This document shows positions 48,858-56,710 of a stretch of DNA of 64,000 nucleotides, in pieces. The stretch spans positions 88,696 through 152,695 of the forward strand of contig NZ_AOHX01000026.1 of assembly GCF_000337735.1 (NCBI RefSeq), in the 5' to 3' direction. The DNA is from Natronorubrum sulfidifaciens JCM 14089. Lineage in GTDB: Archaea > Halobacteriota > Halobacteria > Halobacteriales > Natrialbaceae. Position numbers and translations under genes: made by a program. Each line of letters starts with the position of its first letter. Positions within the stretch are counted from its first letter, which is position 1. A model generated the notes under the pieces. It made no database searches. It saw only the letters and a list, made by a program, of their open reading frames with translations, and was not told the DNA's origin.

Positions 48858-49118
48858 ATGACCATGGAAGAGATTGAAATTGAGCTTACTGAAGAGGAAT
48901 CTAAGAAAGTCGAAGAATATGCCGAGGAAAATGATTTGACGTTTCAGGAAGCGTTCAAGGAAGTGTTCTGGTTAGGGAAGGAGAAACTCGATATAGAATC
49001 TTACTTTTACGATGCCAACCAGACTCAAGTCCTCGCAGCTACTCACATAGCTCAAAGCGATGAGTACGATATTGACGATTTCCACGAGGCGCTTCTTGAG
49101 ATCAAGAACAACGAATAA
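48858..49118 (+). CDS. RHH-like small protein
   Basis: 86 residues from the ATG at 48,858. TMEEIEIELTEEESKKVEEY and AEENDLTFQEAFKEVFWLGK follow the strand-helix-helix order of ribbon-helix-helix regulators or antitoxins. The C-terminal half is helical and acidic. A strong hairpin follows its stop. Possibly the controller of the restriction module. Confidence 0.6.
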   Translation: MTMEEIEIELTEEESKKVEEYAEENDLTFQEAFKEVFWLGKEKLDIESYFYDANQTQVLAATHIAQSDEYDIDDFHEALLEIKNNE

Positions 49119-49120
49119 GT

Positions 49121-49151
49121 GACAACCAATAACGGTCTCTCTTTGGTTGTC
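49121..49151 (+). terminator. Nine-bp hairpin after the last viral gene
   Basis: GACAACCAA (49,121-49,129) pairs perfectly with TTGGTTGTC (49,143-49,151), two bases after the TAA at 49,118. It marks the end of the rightward transcript. Confidence 0.5.
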
Positions 49152-49635
49152 TATTTCTGGTTGTGATTAGTGACTACACGTTCTGTTGGGCGGAAGCGGC
49201 CCATACTCTGTTTTCCTCTTATTGCCCATTCCGCTACCAGAGAGAGGTAACAGGAAAGAGTAGTGAGAGGAACGTCGGAGTGTAGTCGATCGGGATAACG
49301 GAAGCGCTGTCACTAATTCGGTAACTGATTAGTGAGATCCGTTTGTCCCCGCTTCTCCCCTGCAGCTTCGCTGCACATCAGCTTAACTGTTTCCTATAAG
49401 GTGATTCATACATAGAGGCTGCGTTATTATAGCATACCCGAGTTCGGGCGCAACGTGTCACGCGACACTACTCCTTTTTCAAAACCGCAGTACGGGGCAG
49501 TACCGTATCCGCGAAGGGTTCAATTTGAACCGGCAAGAGCTACGCCAAAAAGTCATCAAATGTGTGGTTTGCCGTGATAGGACTTTATAAGCACCTCTAC
49601 GCCGTCTATGCATTTGCCTTGATCCCGAAAAAGGA
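49152..49635. other. Non-coding right end of the provirus with palindromes
   Basis: No gene. Contents: TGGGC...GCCCA with the GGGCGGAA word (about 49,187-49,203), CACTAAT...ATTAGTG (about 49,311-49,334), the covarying hairpin repeat, CCCGA-GT-TCGGG (49,438-49,449), GTGTC-ACGC-GACAC (about 49,455-49,468) and GGTTCAA-T-TTGAACC (49,517-49,531). Such clustering next to a tRNA is in keeping with an attachment region or replication origin. Confidence 0.5.
49355..49400 (+). repeat. Hairpin repeat with covarying stem, copy 2
   Basis: CTCCCC, TGCAGC-TTC-GCTGCA (49,361-49,375), CAGCTTAA and TTTCCTATAA. See 27,191: the stem differs by a compensatory pair change, and the order of flanking words is kept. 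Confidence 0.65.
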
Positions 49636-49709
49636 AGCCGGTGGAGGGATTTGAACCCTCGACCTAATCCTTACGAAGGATTCGCTCTGCCAGTCTGAGC
49701 TACACCGGC
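49636..49709 (-). tRNA. tRNA-Thr (anticodon CGT), likely attachment site
   Basis: On the minus strand the sequence folds into a full cloverleaf: acceptor GCCGGTG/CACCGGC, D-arm GCTC...GAGC, anticodon arm AATCC-TTCGTAA-GGATT with CGT, T-arm GAGGG-TTCAAAT-CCCTC and discriminator T. CCA is not encoded. The 3' end faces the virus, as expected when a provirus inserts at a tRNA 3' end and leaves the gene intact. Beyond it on the same strand a run of T may end transcription. Confidence 0.92.
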
Positions 49710-49819
49710 ACGCCATCGGCCCGTCGCTGTCCGATGCGAGTGCATTCATTCGTAGGACCGATACCAGTCATAAGGATTGCGAATCGGCTCGGTTGTGCGA
49801 GTGGCTATCGTGGCCGTCC

Positions 49820-50800
49820 TTATCGCTCGAGTCGAACGTCCAGACAGACGTTGAGCTCGTGTGGTGCGTACGAACGGACCGTATGCCGGGTTTCGACGCT
49901 GACCTCGTACTCGGATTCGGCAGCCGCACGGATCGCACGCTCGCCGGGACCGAAGGGGTCGTCTTCGTGCTGGATGTCGTAGTAGTGGAGCACACAGTCG
50001 TCACCCGCGAGGGTAATGGCGGTCTCGAGAAACTCATCGGCGCTGTGGGGGAGGTTCATCACGAGGCGGTCGGCCCACCCCTCGTACTCGGCAGCGACCT
50101 CACGGACGTCCGCACAGATCGCCGTCACCCGCTCTTCGACGCCGTTTCGGCTGGCGTTCTCGCGCAGATACTCGATCGCATCCGCGTTGACGTCGACGCC
50201 GACACATTCTGCGCCGCGTTTCGCGAAGGGAATCACGAACGGACCGACGCCGGCGAACATGTCGAAGGCCTGGTCACCCTCGCTCACCTGCTCGGCGACC
50301 CGATGGCGCTCGGTCGCGAGTCGCGGCGAGAAGTAGACCGCGGCGAGATCCAGCGTGAACTCACAGCCGTACTCGCGGTGGACGACCTCGGTATCCGCGC
50401 CCGCGAGCAGGTCCCAGTCGCGGATTCGCGTCTCGCCTTTGACCTTCGATTGCTTGTTCAACACCGTGTCGACGGGCAGATCCGACTCGAGGACGGCGTC
50501 GGCGATCTCCCGTGCACGCTCGTCGTCGTCCTCGTCGAGCAAGACCGCTTTGCCGAGTCGCTCGTAAGAGGGGTCGAACCCGAGCACGTCGGCGGGCGTC
50601 GTCTGCGTCTCGCGCTCGGGAACGGTCATCGAGACGACCTCGAGCGCGTCCGGAACTGCACCGGGGTCGGTGACCGGCACGTAGAGGCGTCCATCCTCGA
50701 CAGTCAGTTCGTACTCGTCGTCGATCAGGTCCGCGTCCGCCAGTTCGCGACGCGTCTGCTCCCCCTCCTCGAGCGACACGCGGACACACGGCACTTCCAT
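49820..50800 (-). CDS. trm5: tRNA (guanine37-N1)-methyltransferase Trm5
   Basis: 326 residues from the ATG at 50,800 (MEVPCVRVSLEEGEQTRREL). The SAM site is FDMFAGVGPFVIPFAKRG and the catalytic loop is NLPHSADEFL. The N-terminal D1 domain and RIRDWDLLAGADTEVVHREY linker are typical of archaeal Trm5. It makes m1G37 in tRNAs to prevent frameshifts. First chromosomal protein gene to the right of the provirus. Confidence 0.9.
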   Translation of the reverse strand: MEVPCVRVSLEEGEQTRRELADADLIDDEYELTVEDGRLYVPVTDPGAVPDALEVVSMTVPERETQTTPADVLGFDPSYERLGKAVLLDEDDDERAREIADAVLESDLPVDTVLNKQSKVKGETRIRDWDLLAGADTEVVHREYGCEFTLDLAAVYFSPRLATERHRVAEQVSEGDQAFDMFAGVGPFVIPFAKRGAECVGVDVNADAIEYLRENASRNGVEERVTAICADVREVAAEYEGWADRLVMNLPHSADEFLETAITLAGDDCVLHYYDIQHEDDPFGPGERAIRAAAESEYEVSVETRHTVRSYAPHELNVCLDVRLER

Positions 50801-50914
50801 ACCCTCGAAAAGCCGGTCGCCCGCCGTAACGGTGACGTTTCGCGGCGGCCGTGGGAACGGCCTCGAGCCACCGAGCCGGTAAACGGTTTTCAGACTGGCA
50901 CTGCTAGCGATCCT

Positions 50915-51367
50915 ATGCAGGAACTCACGACCGTAGAGACGGTCCACGAGGAGGGGTCGTGGCTGTTCACGGTTCGAAATCAGTACGGCGAGCAAGAGGA
51001 GATCATCCTCGTCCCCTGCGACGGCAGCGTCGAGCAGCACTCGACGAGCAGTCGGTCTGCGGCCGACGACGGCGTTGCGGCGTGGGTCAACCGCTGTACG
51101 CACGAAGCACAGCAGTTCGATACGGGACGGGGCGTCCCGATGCGCGACGGCCAACTCATCTGTCCCCGACACGGCTCGATGTTCGATGCGTGTTCGGGCC
51201 ACTGCGACAACGGCGACGCCGCCGGGACGACGCTCCCCTCAGTCGACATCACCGTCAGCGGCGACGGTACCGTGTATCTCACCGACGACGAACTGACGTT
51301 CCTCCACGAGGGCGGCATCAGTGAAGACGACGACGGGCCCGACTCGACCTCTCATATCTCGTTGTGA
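50915..51367 (+). CDS. Rieske-type [2Fe-2S] protein
   Basis: 150 residues. Cys61-Thr-His63 and Cys83-Pro-Arg-His86 are the two Rieske ligand pairs. The rest is the usual beta-rich ferredoxin of dioxygenase type, extended by an acidic tail. It transfers electrons, partner unknown. Divergent from trm5. Confidence 0.85.
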   Translation: MQELTTVETVHEEGSWLFTVRNQYGEQEEIILVPCDGSVEQHSTSSRSAADDGVAAWVNRCTHEAQQFDTGRGVPMRDGQLICPRHGSMFDACSGHCDNGDAAGTTLPSVDITVSGDGTVYLTDDELTFLHEGGISEDDDGPDSTSHISL

Positions 51368-51615
51368 TCGCCGTCTGTACTGGCTTCTGTGTCCGAGGAT
51401 AGAGATAACCCGAGCGTGCGACCTGCTGTGCTCGGTTAGGTGATCACGAGCGGGTGACTGACCACAGGCGCTCGCAGTCCGTTACAGGAGCTCATCCGGA
51501 ACCCGCCAGTTGTTGGCGAATCCGGAGGACGATCTGACAGCACGCTTCGGCCGTTCCGAAGCGCAGTCGATGCTATTCGGGGCATGCACTTAAATTTGTT
51601 TATTCTAATATAAAA

Positions 51616-51631
51616 ATTAGACTCGGCTAAT
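51616..51631. promoter_or_regulatory. Metal-regulator operator copy 1 (orphan)
   Basis: ATTAG-ACTCGG-CTAAT has the same ATTAG-N6-CTAAT form as the operators of the transporter and regulator genes. It stands in a 448-bp gap (51,368-51,815) with no obvious gene. A TATA-like TTTTATATTA adjoins it on the minus strand, so it may control a small RNA or tiny gene reading leftward. I see nothing else in the gap. Confidence 0.5.
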
Positions 51632-51815
51632 TACACAATCGGAAACGACCGGGAACGGCTGGCCAGCGAGCATGAGAGGGACCCACTAACGTCCCCTCGA
51701 GCCGCTCGAGGACGGGCGGTAGCAGCAAAGACGAGAACGATCATTGGTCCGGTCGTAACGTTCCAGTAGTATAAGCGGAAGACGCCATCGAAGACCGCTA
51801 TCTGACCGAGGACGA

Positions 51816-52835
51816 TCAGTCGGCCGTGCGTTCCTCGGCGGATGCATGGATATCGCCCACCGTTTCTCGACTGGACTGGACTTTTCCGAGGAGAACAGCC
51901 CCGACGTAGAGTGCAACGGCGACGAGGACGATCGTCCCGCCGGCTGTCGCCTCGTACTGAAACGAGAGTGTGATACCCACGAGTACCGCGAGCTCGGCGA
52001 GGATAATCGATGCCAGCAACGCTTCCCGGAAGCTTCGGGCGAGCTGGGCCGCGCCGGCGACTGGGACGACCAACATCGCTGCGACGAGGATCACGCCCAT
52101 GATCTGCATCGCGCCGACGACGACCATTGCAGTGAGCATCGTCATGACGCGATTGTACCAGGGGACGTTGAGGCCGGCGACCCTGGCGGCGGTCTCGTCG
52201 AAGGTCACGTACAGCAACTGTTTGTACGTAACCCCGACGACGAGCGTGACGACCAGAAAGAGGCCGATCAGGATCATCGCGTTCGACCGCGAGACCGTGG
52301 CAAGATTGCCGAAGAGGTACTGGTTGATCCCGACGGCGAGCCCACCGGCGTTGAGACTGATCAGTACGGCCCCGAGTGCGAACCCGGTCGAGAGGACGAT
52401 CGCCATCGAGACGTCGTTGTAGGCGTCGGTGACCTCCGAAATCAGCTCGATCGCGAGCGCGGCGATCATCGCGACGACGACGGCGGTGAGATACGGCGAG
52501 ACACCGACATCGAGGACCGCATTGACGAACAGCCCGACCGCGACGCCGGCGAAGGCCGTGTGTGCGAGCGCGTCACCGATCAGCGCGAGCTGGCGGTGGA
52601 CGAGGAAGGTTCCGATCAGCGGTGCCATCACGGCGATCAGGATCCCAACCAGAAACGCCCGGTGCATAAAGCCGTACTGGAGCATTTCGATTCCAGTAGC
52701 GTTGCCGACGGCTGACAGCAGGTCGCTCCAGCGGTCGATGAGCCAGCCGAGGGCATCGGTCGGCACGCTTGTCACACCGGGAACGCTGACACTATCGACA
52801 CCCGCGGTCGGCAGCGTCGTCGGTGATGGCGTCAT
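51816..52835 (-). CDS. Metal ABC transporter, permease
   Basis: 339 residues with eight or nine membrane helices of the ABC-3 family (GLTLSFQYEATAGG-like end, DALAHTAFAGVAVG and LSTGFALGAVLISLN in the core). It forms the channel for Mn or Zn import with the ATPase and binding protein encoded just upstream. Starts four bases before the ATPase stop, so the genes are coupled. Confidence 0.88.
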   Translation of the reverse strand: MTPSPTTLPTAGVDSVSVPGVTSVPTDALGWLIDRWSDLLSAVGNATGIEMLQYGFMHRAFLVGILIAVMAPLIGTFLVHRQLALIGDALAHTAFAGVAVGLFVNAVLDVGVSPYLTAVVVAMIAALAIELISEVTDAYNDVSMAIVLSTGFALGAVLISLNAGGLAVGINQYLFGNLATVSRSNAMILIGLFLVVTLVVGVTYKQLLYVTFDETAARVAGLNVPWYNRVMTMLTAMVVVGAMQIMGVILVAAMLVVPVAGAAQLARSFREALLASIILAELAVLVGITLSFQYEATAGGTIVLVAVALYVGAVLLGKVQSSRETVGDIHASAEERTAD

Positions 52836-53572
52836 GGCGTCGCCCCCTCCCGTTGCCGGGTATTGATGCCGTAGGCTCGCTCGAGTGCGTCGCTGTCGGC
52901 GAACTCCGCCGGCGGGCCGTCGAAGTACAGCTCACGGTTGAGACAGAGGACGCGGTCGGTATGCTCGAGGACGGCCTCAACGTCGTGTTCGACGAGCAGA
53001 ATGGTCATACCGTCGTCGTTGAGACCGTCGAGCAGGTCGAAGAACGCCCCGACGGACTCGGCGTCGACGCCGACGGTCGGCTCGTCTAAGACGAGCAGGT
53101 CGGCCTCGCCGGCGAGCGCCCGTGCGATGTACGCCCGCTGGCGCTGGCCGCCCGAGAGCTTCGTAATCTTCCTCTCGGCGAGGTGGTCGATCCCCACCGT
53201 CCGGAGCGCCTCTCGCGTGCGCTCGCGGTCGTCAGAGCCGACTCGGCCGAAACCGACGTGGGGGAACCGTCCCATCAGGACGACTTCCGCGACAGTGATC
53301 GGCATCTCCTTCGTGTTCTCGGTGACGTCCTGTGCGACGTAGCCGACGCGGTCGCGGTCGACGAAGGCTCGAGACGGCCGGCCAAATAGCTCGACGATAC
53401 CCTGATCGGGTGCGTACAGCCCCAAGATCAACTGGAGGAGCGTACTCTTGCCGGAGCCGTTCGGGCCGATCACGCCGACGTACTCTCCTTCCTCGACGGA
53501 AAATGTCATGTCCTGGACGACAGGGCTTGCGGTGTACCCGAACGAGACGTCCTCGACTGTTATGTGTGTCAT
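52832..53572 (-). CDS. Metal ABC transporter, ATP-binding protein
   Basis: 246 residues. Walker A GPNGSGKST, signature LSGGQRQRAYIARAL, Walker B LLVLDEPTVGVD, and the H-loop LLVEHD are all present. Powers manganese/zinc uptake. Middle gene of the operon: binding protein, ATPase, permease. Confidence 0.92.
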   Translation of the reverse strand: MTHITVEDVSFGYTASPVVQDMTFSVEEGEYVGVIGPNGSGKSTLLQLILGLYAPDQGIVELFGRPSRAFVDRDRVGYVAQDVTENTKEMPITVAEVVLMGRFPHVGFGRVGSDDRERTREALRTVGIDHLAERKITKLSGGQRQRAYIARALAGEADLLVLDEPTVGVDAESVGAFFDLLDGLNDDGMTILLVEHDVEAVLEHTDRVLCLNRELYFDGPPAEFADSDALERAYGINTRQREGATP

Positions 53573-53605
53573 TGTAACATGATTCGGTGTCGTGTGTGGA
53601 TCGTG

Positions 53606-54637
53606 TCAGTCGAAGTTGCGCCACTCCTCGCCGAGGTCCGTCTCCTCCGGATCTGCCGCATCGAGGGCGATCTCGAACGTCGGCATGTTGATGTTACGGG
53701 CGATGTCGAAGTAGCCCCAACCCTGGTCGACCCACTCGTCTTTCGTCCCGGCGTAGGGCGTCACGGGGTAGTACGCCTCGGCGTCGGTCTCGTCGACCAG
53801 CTGCTTTGCCCAGGAGTTGGGTTCGAAGATCGCCGCCCCGATGTACTGGATGTCGTGTTCGGCGATCATGTCCTCTGCGTACTGCATATCACTCGTCCGA
53901 ACGTCGTCCGAGGCGGCGAGGTTCGCGATCAGCGGCTGGATCGTCGCGCCGTAGCGCTGGCCGAGGTACTCGAAGGCGTTGTGTGCCGCCAGGAAAACGT
54001 ACTCTCGCTGTGCCCCCTCGAAGATCGCCTCCCACTCGGCGTCCAGTTCGTCTAACTCGCCTTTGAGCTCGTCGGCGTTGTCGGCGAACTCGCCCTCGTG
54101 GTCGGGCACGACTTCCGTGAGTCCGTCCGCGATGTTGTCGACTGCCTGCTTTGCCAGCCCCGGGTCGAGCCAGAAGTGAGGGTCTTTGCCGCCCTCGATC
54201 TCCTCGTCGTCTTCGACGGTCTCGGCGAGGTCGAGCAGTTCGATTCCCTCTCGGGCGTTGACCAGGTGTGTCCCCGCGTCGTCGTCTTGGACGGTTTCGA
54301 TCGCTCGATCGGCCCAGGGCTGGAAGTCGGGGCCGACGTGAACGAACGCGTCGGCGTCGACGATGTCCTGTGTGATCGACGGGTCCGGCTCCCAGCCGTG
54401 GCCGTGGAGACCGACGGGAACGAGGTTGTCGACCGACAACGACGTTCCGTCGGCGATCTGCCGGGTAAAGTCGTAGAACGTAAAGAACGACGCGACTGCC
54501 ACGTTCTGGTCGTCGTCCTCCGAGGCATCCCCGAAACACCCGGCTAACCCGGTCGTGAGCGCTCCCGCACCGAGAGCCGCGAATTTCCTTCGCGATACGC
54601 TTCGTGGTCCGTTCCCGTTAGGTGGGTCGGATCTCAT
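53606..54637 (-). CDS. Metal ABC transporter, substrate-binding lipoprotein
   Basis: 343 residues. A twin-arginine signal (SRRKFAALGAGALTTGLAGC) ends in a lipobox Cys, so it is exported by TAT and anchored by lipid. Candidate metal ligands are His in GLHGHGWEPDP, His in VHVGPDFQPW and His in LAAHNAFEYLG, as in the ZnuA/PsaA/MntC group. The loop rich in acid residues (TVEDDEEIEGGKDPHFWLD) includes the conserved DPHxWLD. The binding metal (Mn or Zn) cannot be fixed from sequence. Confidence 0.88.
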   Translation of the reverse strand: MRSDPPNGNGPRSVSRRKFAALGAGALTTGLAGCFGDASEDDDQNVAVASFFTFYDFTRQIADGTSLSVDNLVPVGLHGHGWEPDPSITQDIVDADAFVHVGPDFQPWADRAIETVQDDDAGTHLVNAREGIELLDLAETVEDDEEIEGGKDPHFWLDPGLAKQAVDNIADGLTEVVPDHEGEFADNADELKGELDELDAEWEAIFEGAQREYVFLAAHNAFEYLGQRYGATIQPLIANLAASDDVRTSDMQYAEDMIAEHDIQYIGAAIFEPNSWAKQLVDETDAEAYYPVTPYAGTKDEWVDQGWGYFDIARNINMPTFEIALDAADPEETDLGEEWRNFD

Positions 54638-54688
54638 ACTACTCCGTTAGAGAAGTCTCCATTTGAATTTTTGGTTTCTAAATTATAG

Positions 54689-54704
54689 ATTAGCCTTATC
54701 TAAT
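54689..54704. promoter_or_regulatory. Metal-regulator operator copy 2
   Basis: ATTAG-CCTTAT-CTAAT lies between the regulator gene and the transporter operon, 52 bases upstream of the binding protein start. It is placed to repress that operon. Confidence 0.65.
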
Positions 54705-54716
54705 AGCCTCCTCTCC

Positions 54717-55388
54717 TTATCGTGACGTCGCTCGAGCACTGACGTGCCGTGCGATCTTGGTCGGTATCGAGACGGAGTCGTCGGCGTCGTCGGGAACGAC
54801 TTCGAGGATACCGACCGCCGTCACCGCCTCGAGGTATAGCTCCGTCCCCGGCTCGAGTCCGTGCTCGAACAGGTACTCACGAACGTCGTGGTCACGGTCG
54901 GGGACTTGAGCAACGACAACGGTCTCACCGGCTTCGTATTCGGTCAGTGGAGTCTGTACTGACTCCTCGCTGACGGTCAGCGCAGTGTCCGGAATCGGAT
55001 CACCATGGGGATCTGTCGTGGGATCGTCGAGAAACGTCGCCAACCGCGTGGCGAACTCGTCGCTGACGTGATGCTCGAGCCGGTCCGCTTCCTCGTGTAC
55101 GTCGGTCCACCGATAGTCGAGATGGTCCGTCAGAAACGTTTCCAGCAGTCGATGTTTCCGCACTAGTGTCGTGACGATCTCCTCGCCGTCACCGGTCAGT
55201 TCGACGCCCTTGTACGGTGTATGCTCGAGGAGTCCTCGTTCATCGAGTGTGTCGATCATACTCGAGACGGAGGCGGACGTAACCCCAATCTCGTCAGCGA
55301 TTTCGACGGTTCGGATCGGGCGTGCATGCTCAGTCTCGAGGGTAGAGATCGCTTTCAGATACTCCTCTGCGATCGGACTGAGGTCCAT
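54717..55388 (-). CDS. DtxR/MntR/SirR-type metal-dependent repressor
   Basis: 223 residues. N-terminal winged helix (AEEYLKAISTLETEHARPIR then VTSASVSSMIDTLDERGLLE), dimerisation domain with metal ligands (RKHRLLETFL, EEADRLEHHVSDEF), and a C-terminal FeoA/SH3-like domain (YEAGETVVVAQVPDRDHDVR). Binds DNA when loaded with Mn or Fe. Palindromes ATTAG-N6-CTAAT precede both this gene and the transporter, suggesting autoregulation. Confidence 0.9.
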   Translation of the reverse strand: MDLSPIAEEYLKAISTLETEHARPIRTVEIADEIGVTSASVSSMIDTLDERGLLEHTPYKGVELTGDGEEIVTTLVRKHRLLETFLTDHLDYRWTDVHEEADRLEHHVSDEFATRLATFLDDPTTDPHGDPIPDTALTVSEESVQTPLTEYEAGETVVVAQVPDRDHDVREYLFEHGLEPGTELYLEAVTAVGILEVVPDDADDSVSIPTKIARHVSARATSR

Positions 55389-55442
55389 CAGCTAGCAAGT
55401 GTAGTCCTAATTGTTAATAAGTTTGTGGATTAAAACACTAAT

Positions 55443-55458
55443 ATTAGCCTAGTCTAAT
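55443..55458. promoter_or_regulatory. Metal-regulator operator copy 3
   Basis: ATTAG-CCTAGT-CTAAT lies 55 bases upstream of the repressor start. The gap on to 55,696 holds no other visible feature. Confidence 0.65.
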
Positions 55459-55696
55459 TATCCTCACGGACGCGAAGACAGCATCGAGTTCGTCCACTCC
55501 CGGCTGTGATCTCGAATCTGACATCGACAACTGTTCACACGGCTACCCGGAGGTACTGACGCCGGAGGGGTCCGACCTATCGGTGTTTCACCAAGGGACG
55601 ATGATCGATTCTCCTGGAGCCCACCCGGTTCGGATGGCGATTGGATTCGGAGCCCCAACTCGAAACGTTATAGCACGTGCTGGCGCTAGGCCCGCC

Positions 55697-56509
55697 ATGC
55701 TCACCTTCATCGGTCTCGGCCTCTACGACGAACGATCGATCACCGTCGAGGGCCAGGAGGCGCTTCGCAACGCCGACCGCGCCTACGCCGAGTTCTACAC
55801 CAGTAACCTGATCGGGACGACCGTCGACGACCTCGAGGCCCACCACGACGTCGACATCGAGGTTCGCGACCGCGCGGGCGTCGAACAACACCCCGAGGAC
55901 ATCCTCGCGGCGGCCGAAGCCGAGAACGTCGCCTTCCTCACCGCGGGCGATACGATGATCTCGACGACCCACGTCGACCTTCGGTTGCGCGCCCACGAGC
56001 GCGGTATCGAGACGCGGGTGATCCACGGCGTCACAGCTCAGACGGCCACGAGTGCGCTAACCGGACTCCAGAACTATCGCTTCGGGAAGGCGACGACGCT
56101 GCCGTTCCCCTATGCACACGGCGCTGACGGGCTTCCCGCGAGCGTAACGAGAACGATCGACGACAACCGCGAGGACGGCCTGCACACCGTCGTCTATCTC
56201 GACATCAAAGTGGACAACGACGCCGCGACGAACCGTCTCGAGGGAGACGAGACGGTTGAAGAGTACATGACTGCCGACGTGGCCGCGGACCTACTCGCCG
56301 AGGAGTACCCCGACCTCGTCGGCGTCGTCGTCGCCCGCGCGGGCAGCCCGGACCCGCTCGTCGAGGCCGATACGATGACCGCCCTCGCCAAGCGCGAGTT
56401 CGGCGACCCGCTGCACCTGCTCGTCGTTCCTGGCGACTGTCACTTGCTCGAGGCCGACGCGCTGGTCGAACTCGCCGGCGTCGATCGAGCCGATCTCGAC
56501 GTCGTCTGA
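55697..56509 (+). CDS. dphB: Diphthine synthase
   Basis: 270 residues from the ATG at 55,697 (MLTFIGLGLYDERSITVEGQ). The methyltransferase motifs FLTAGDTMISTTH and HGVTAQTATSALTG and the LPFPYAHG stretch are typical. It methylates the EF-2 histidine intermediate in diphthamide synthesis. An upstream extension is not in keeping with the family. Confidence 0.93.
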   Translation: MLTFIGLGLYDERSITVEGQEALRNADRAYAEFYTSNLIGTTVDDLEAHHDVDIEVRDRAGVEQHPEDILAAAEAENVAFLTAGDTMISTTHVDLRLRAHERGIETRVIHGVTAQTATSALTGLQNYRFGKATTLPFPYAHGADGLPASVTRTIDDNREDGLHTVVYLDIKVDNDAATNRLEGDETVEEYMTADVAADLLAEEYPDLVGVVVARAGSPDPLVEADTMTALAKREFGDPLHLLVVPGDCHLLEADALVELAGVDRADLDVV

Positions 56510-56710
56510 GCCGAACAACCGTTCGACCGAGCGGTTTTCAGGCCAGATCGACCGGAACGGAGCCGATTCTGAACGCGCCAAAAACAGTCGTGAACGGCGC
56601 TTAACACCCCACTAAGCGATTGTATCTAATTTTGGGAGTGGCGAGTTCGGGTGACAGTCAGTTTAACGACTCTATTAACAAGTACACCGGCTGGGACGAC
56701 TCCGGTAAGG

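Noticed and set aside
49793-51367. 524-codon rightward frame
   Set aside because: The first two thirds are antisense to trm5, whose protein is clearly real. Only the last 150 codons, from the ATG at 50,915, form a real gene (Rieske protein).
51436-51585. 49-codon minus-strand frame beside the orphan operator
   Set aside because: Almost no acidic residues and no motif; more likely non-coding.
51846-52715. 289-codon frame antisense to the metal permease
   Set aside because: Composition (Asp/Arg/His repeats) is that of an antisense shadow; the permease on the other strand has membrane helices and family motifs.
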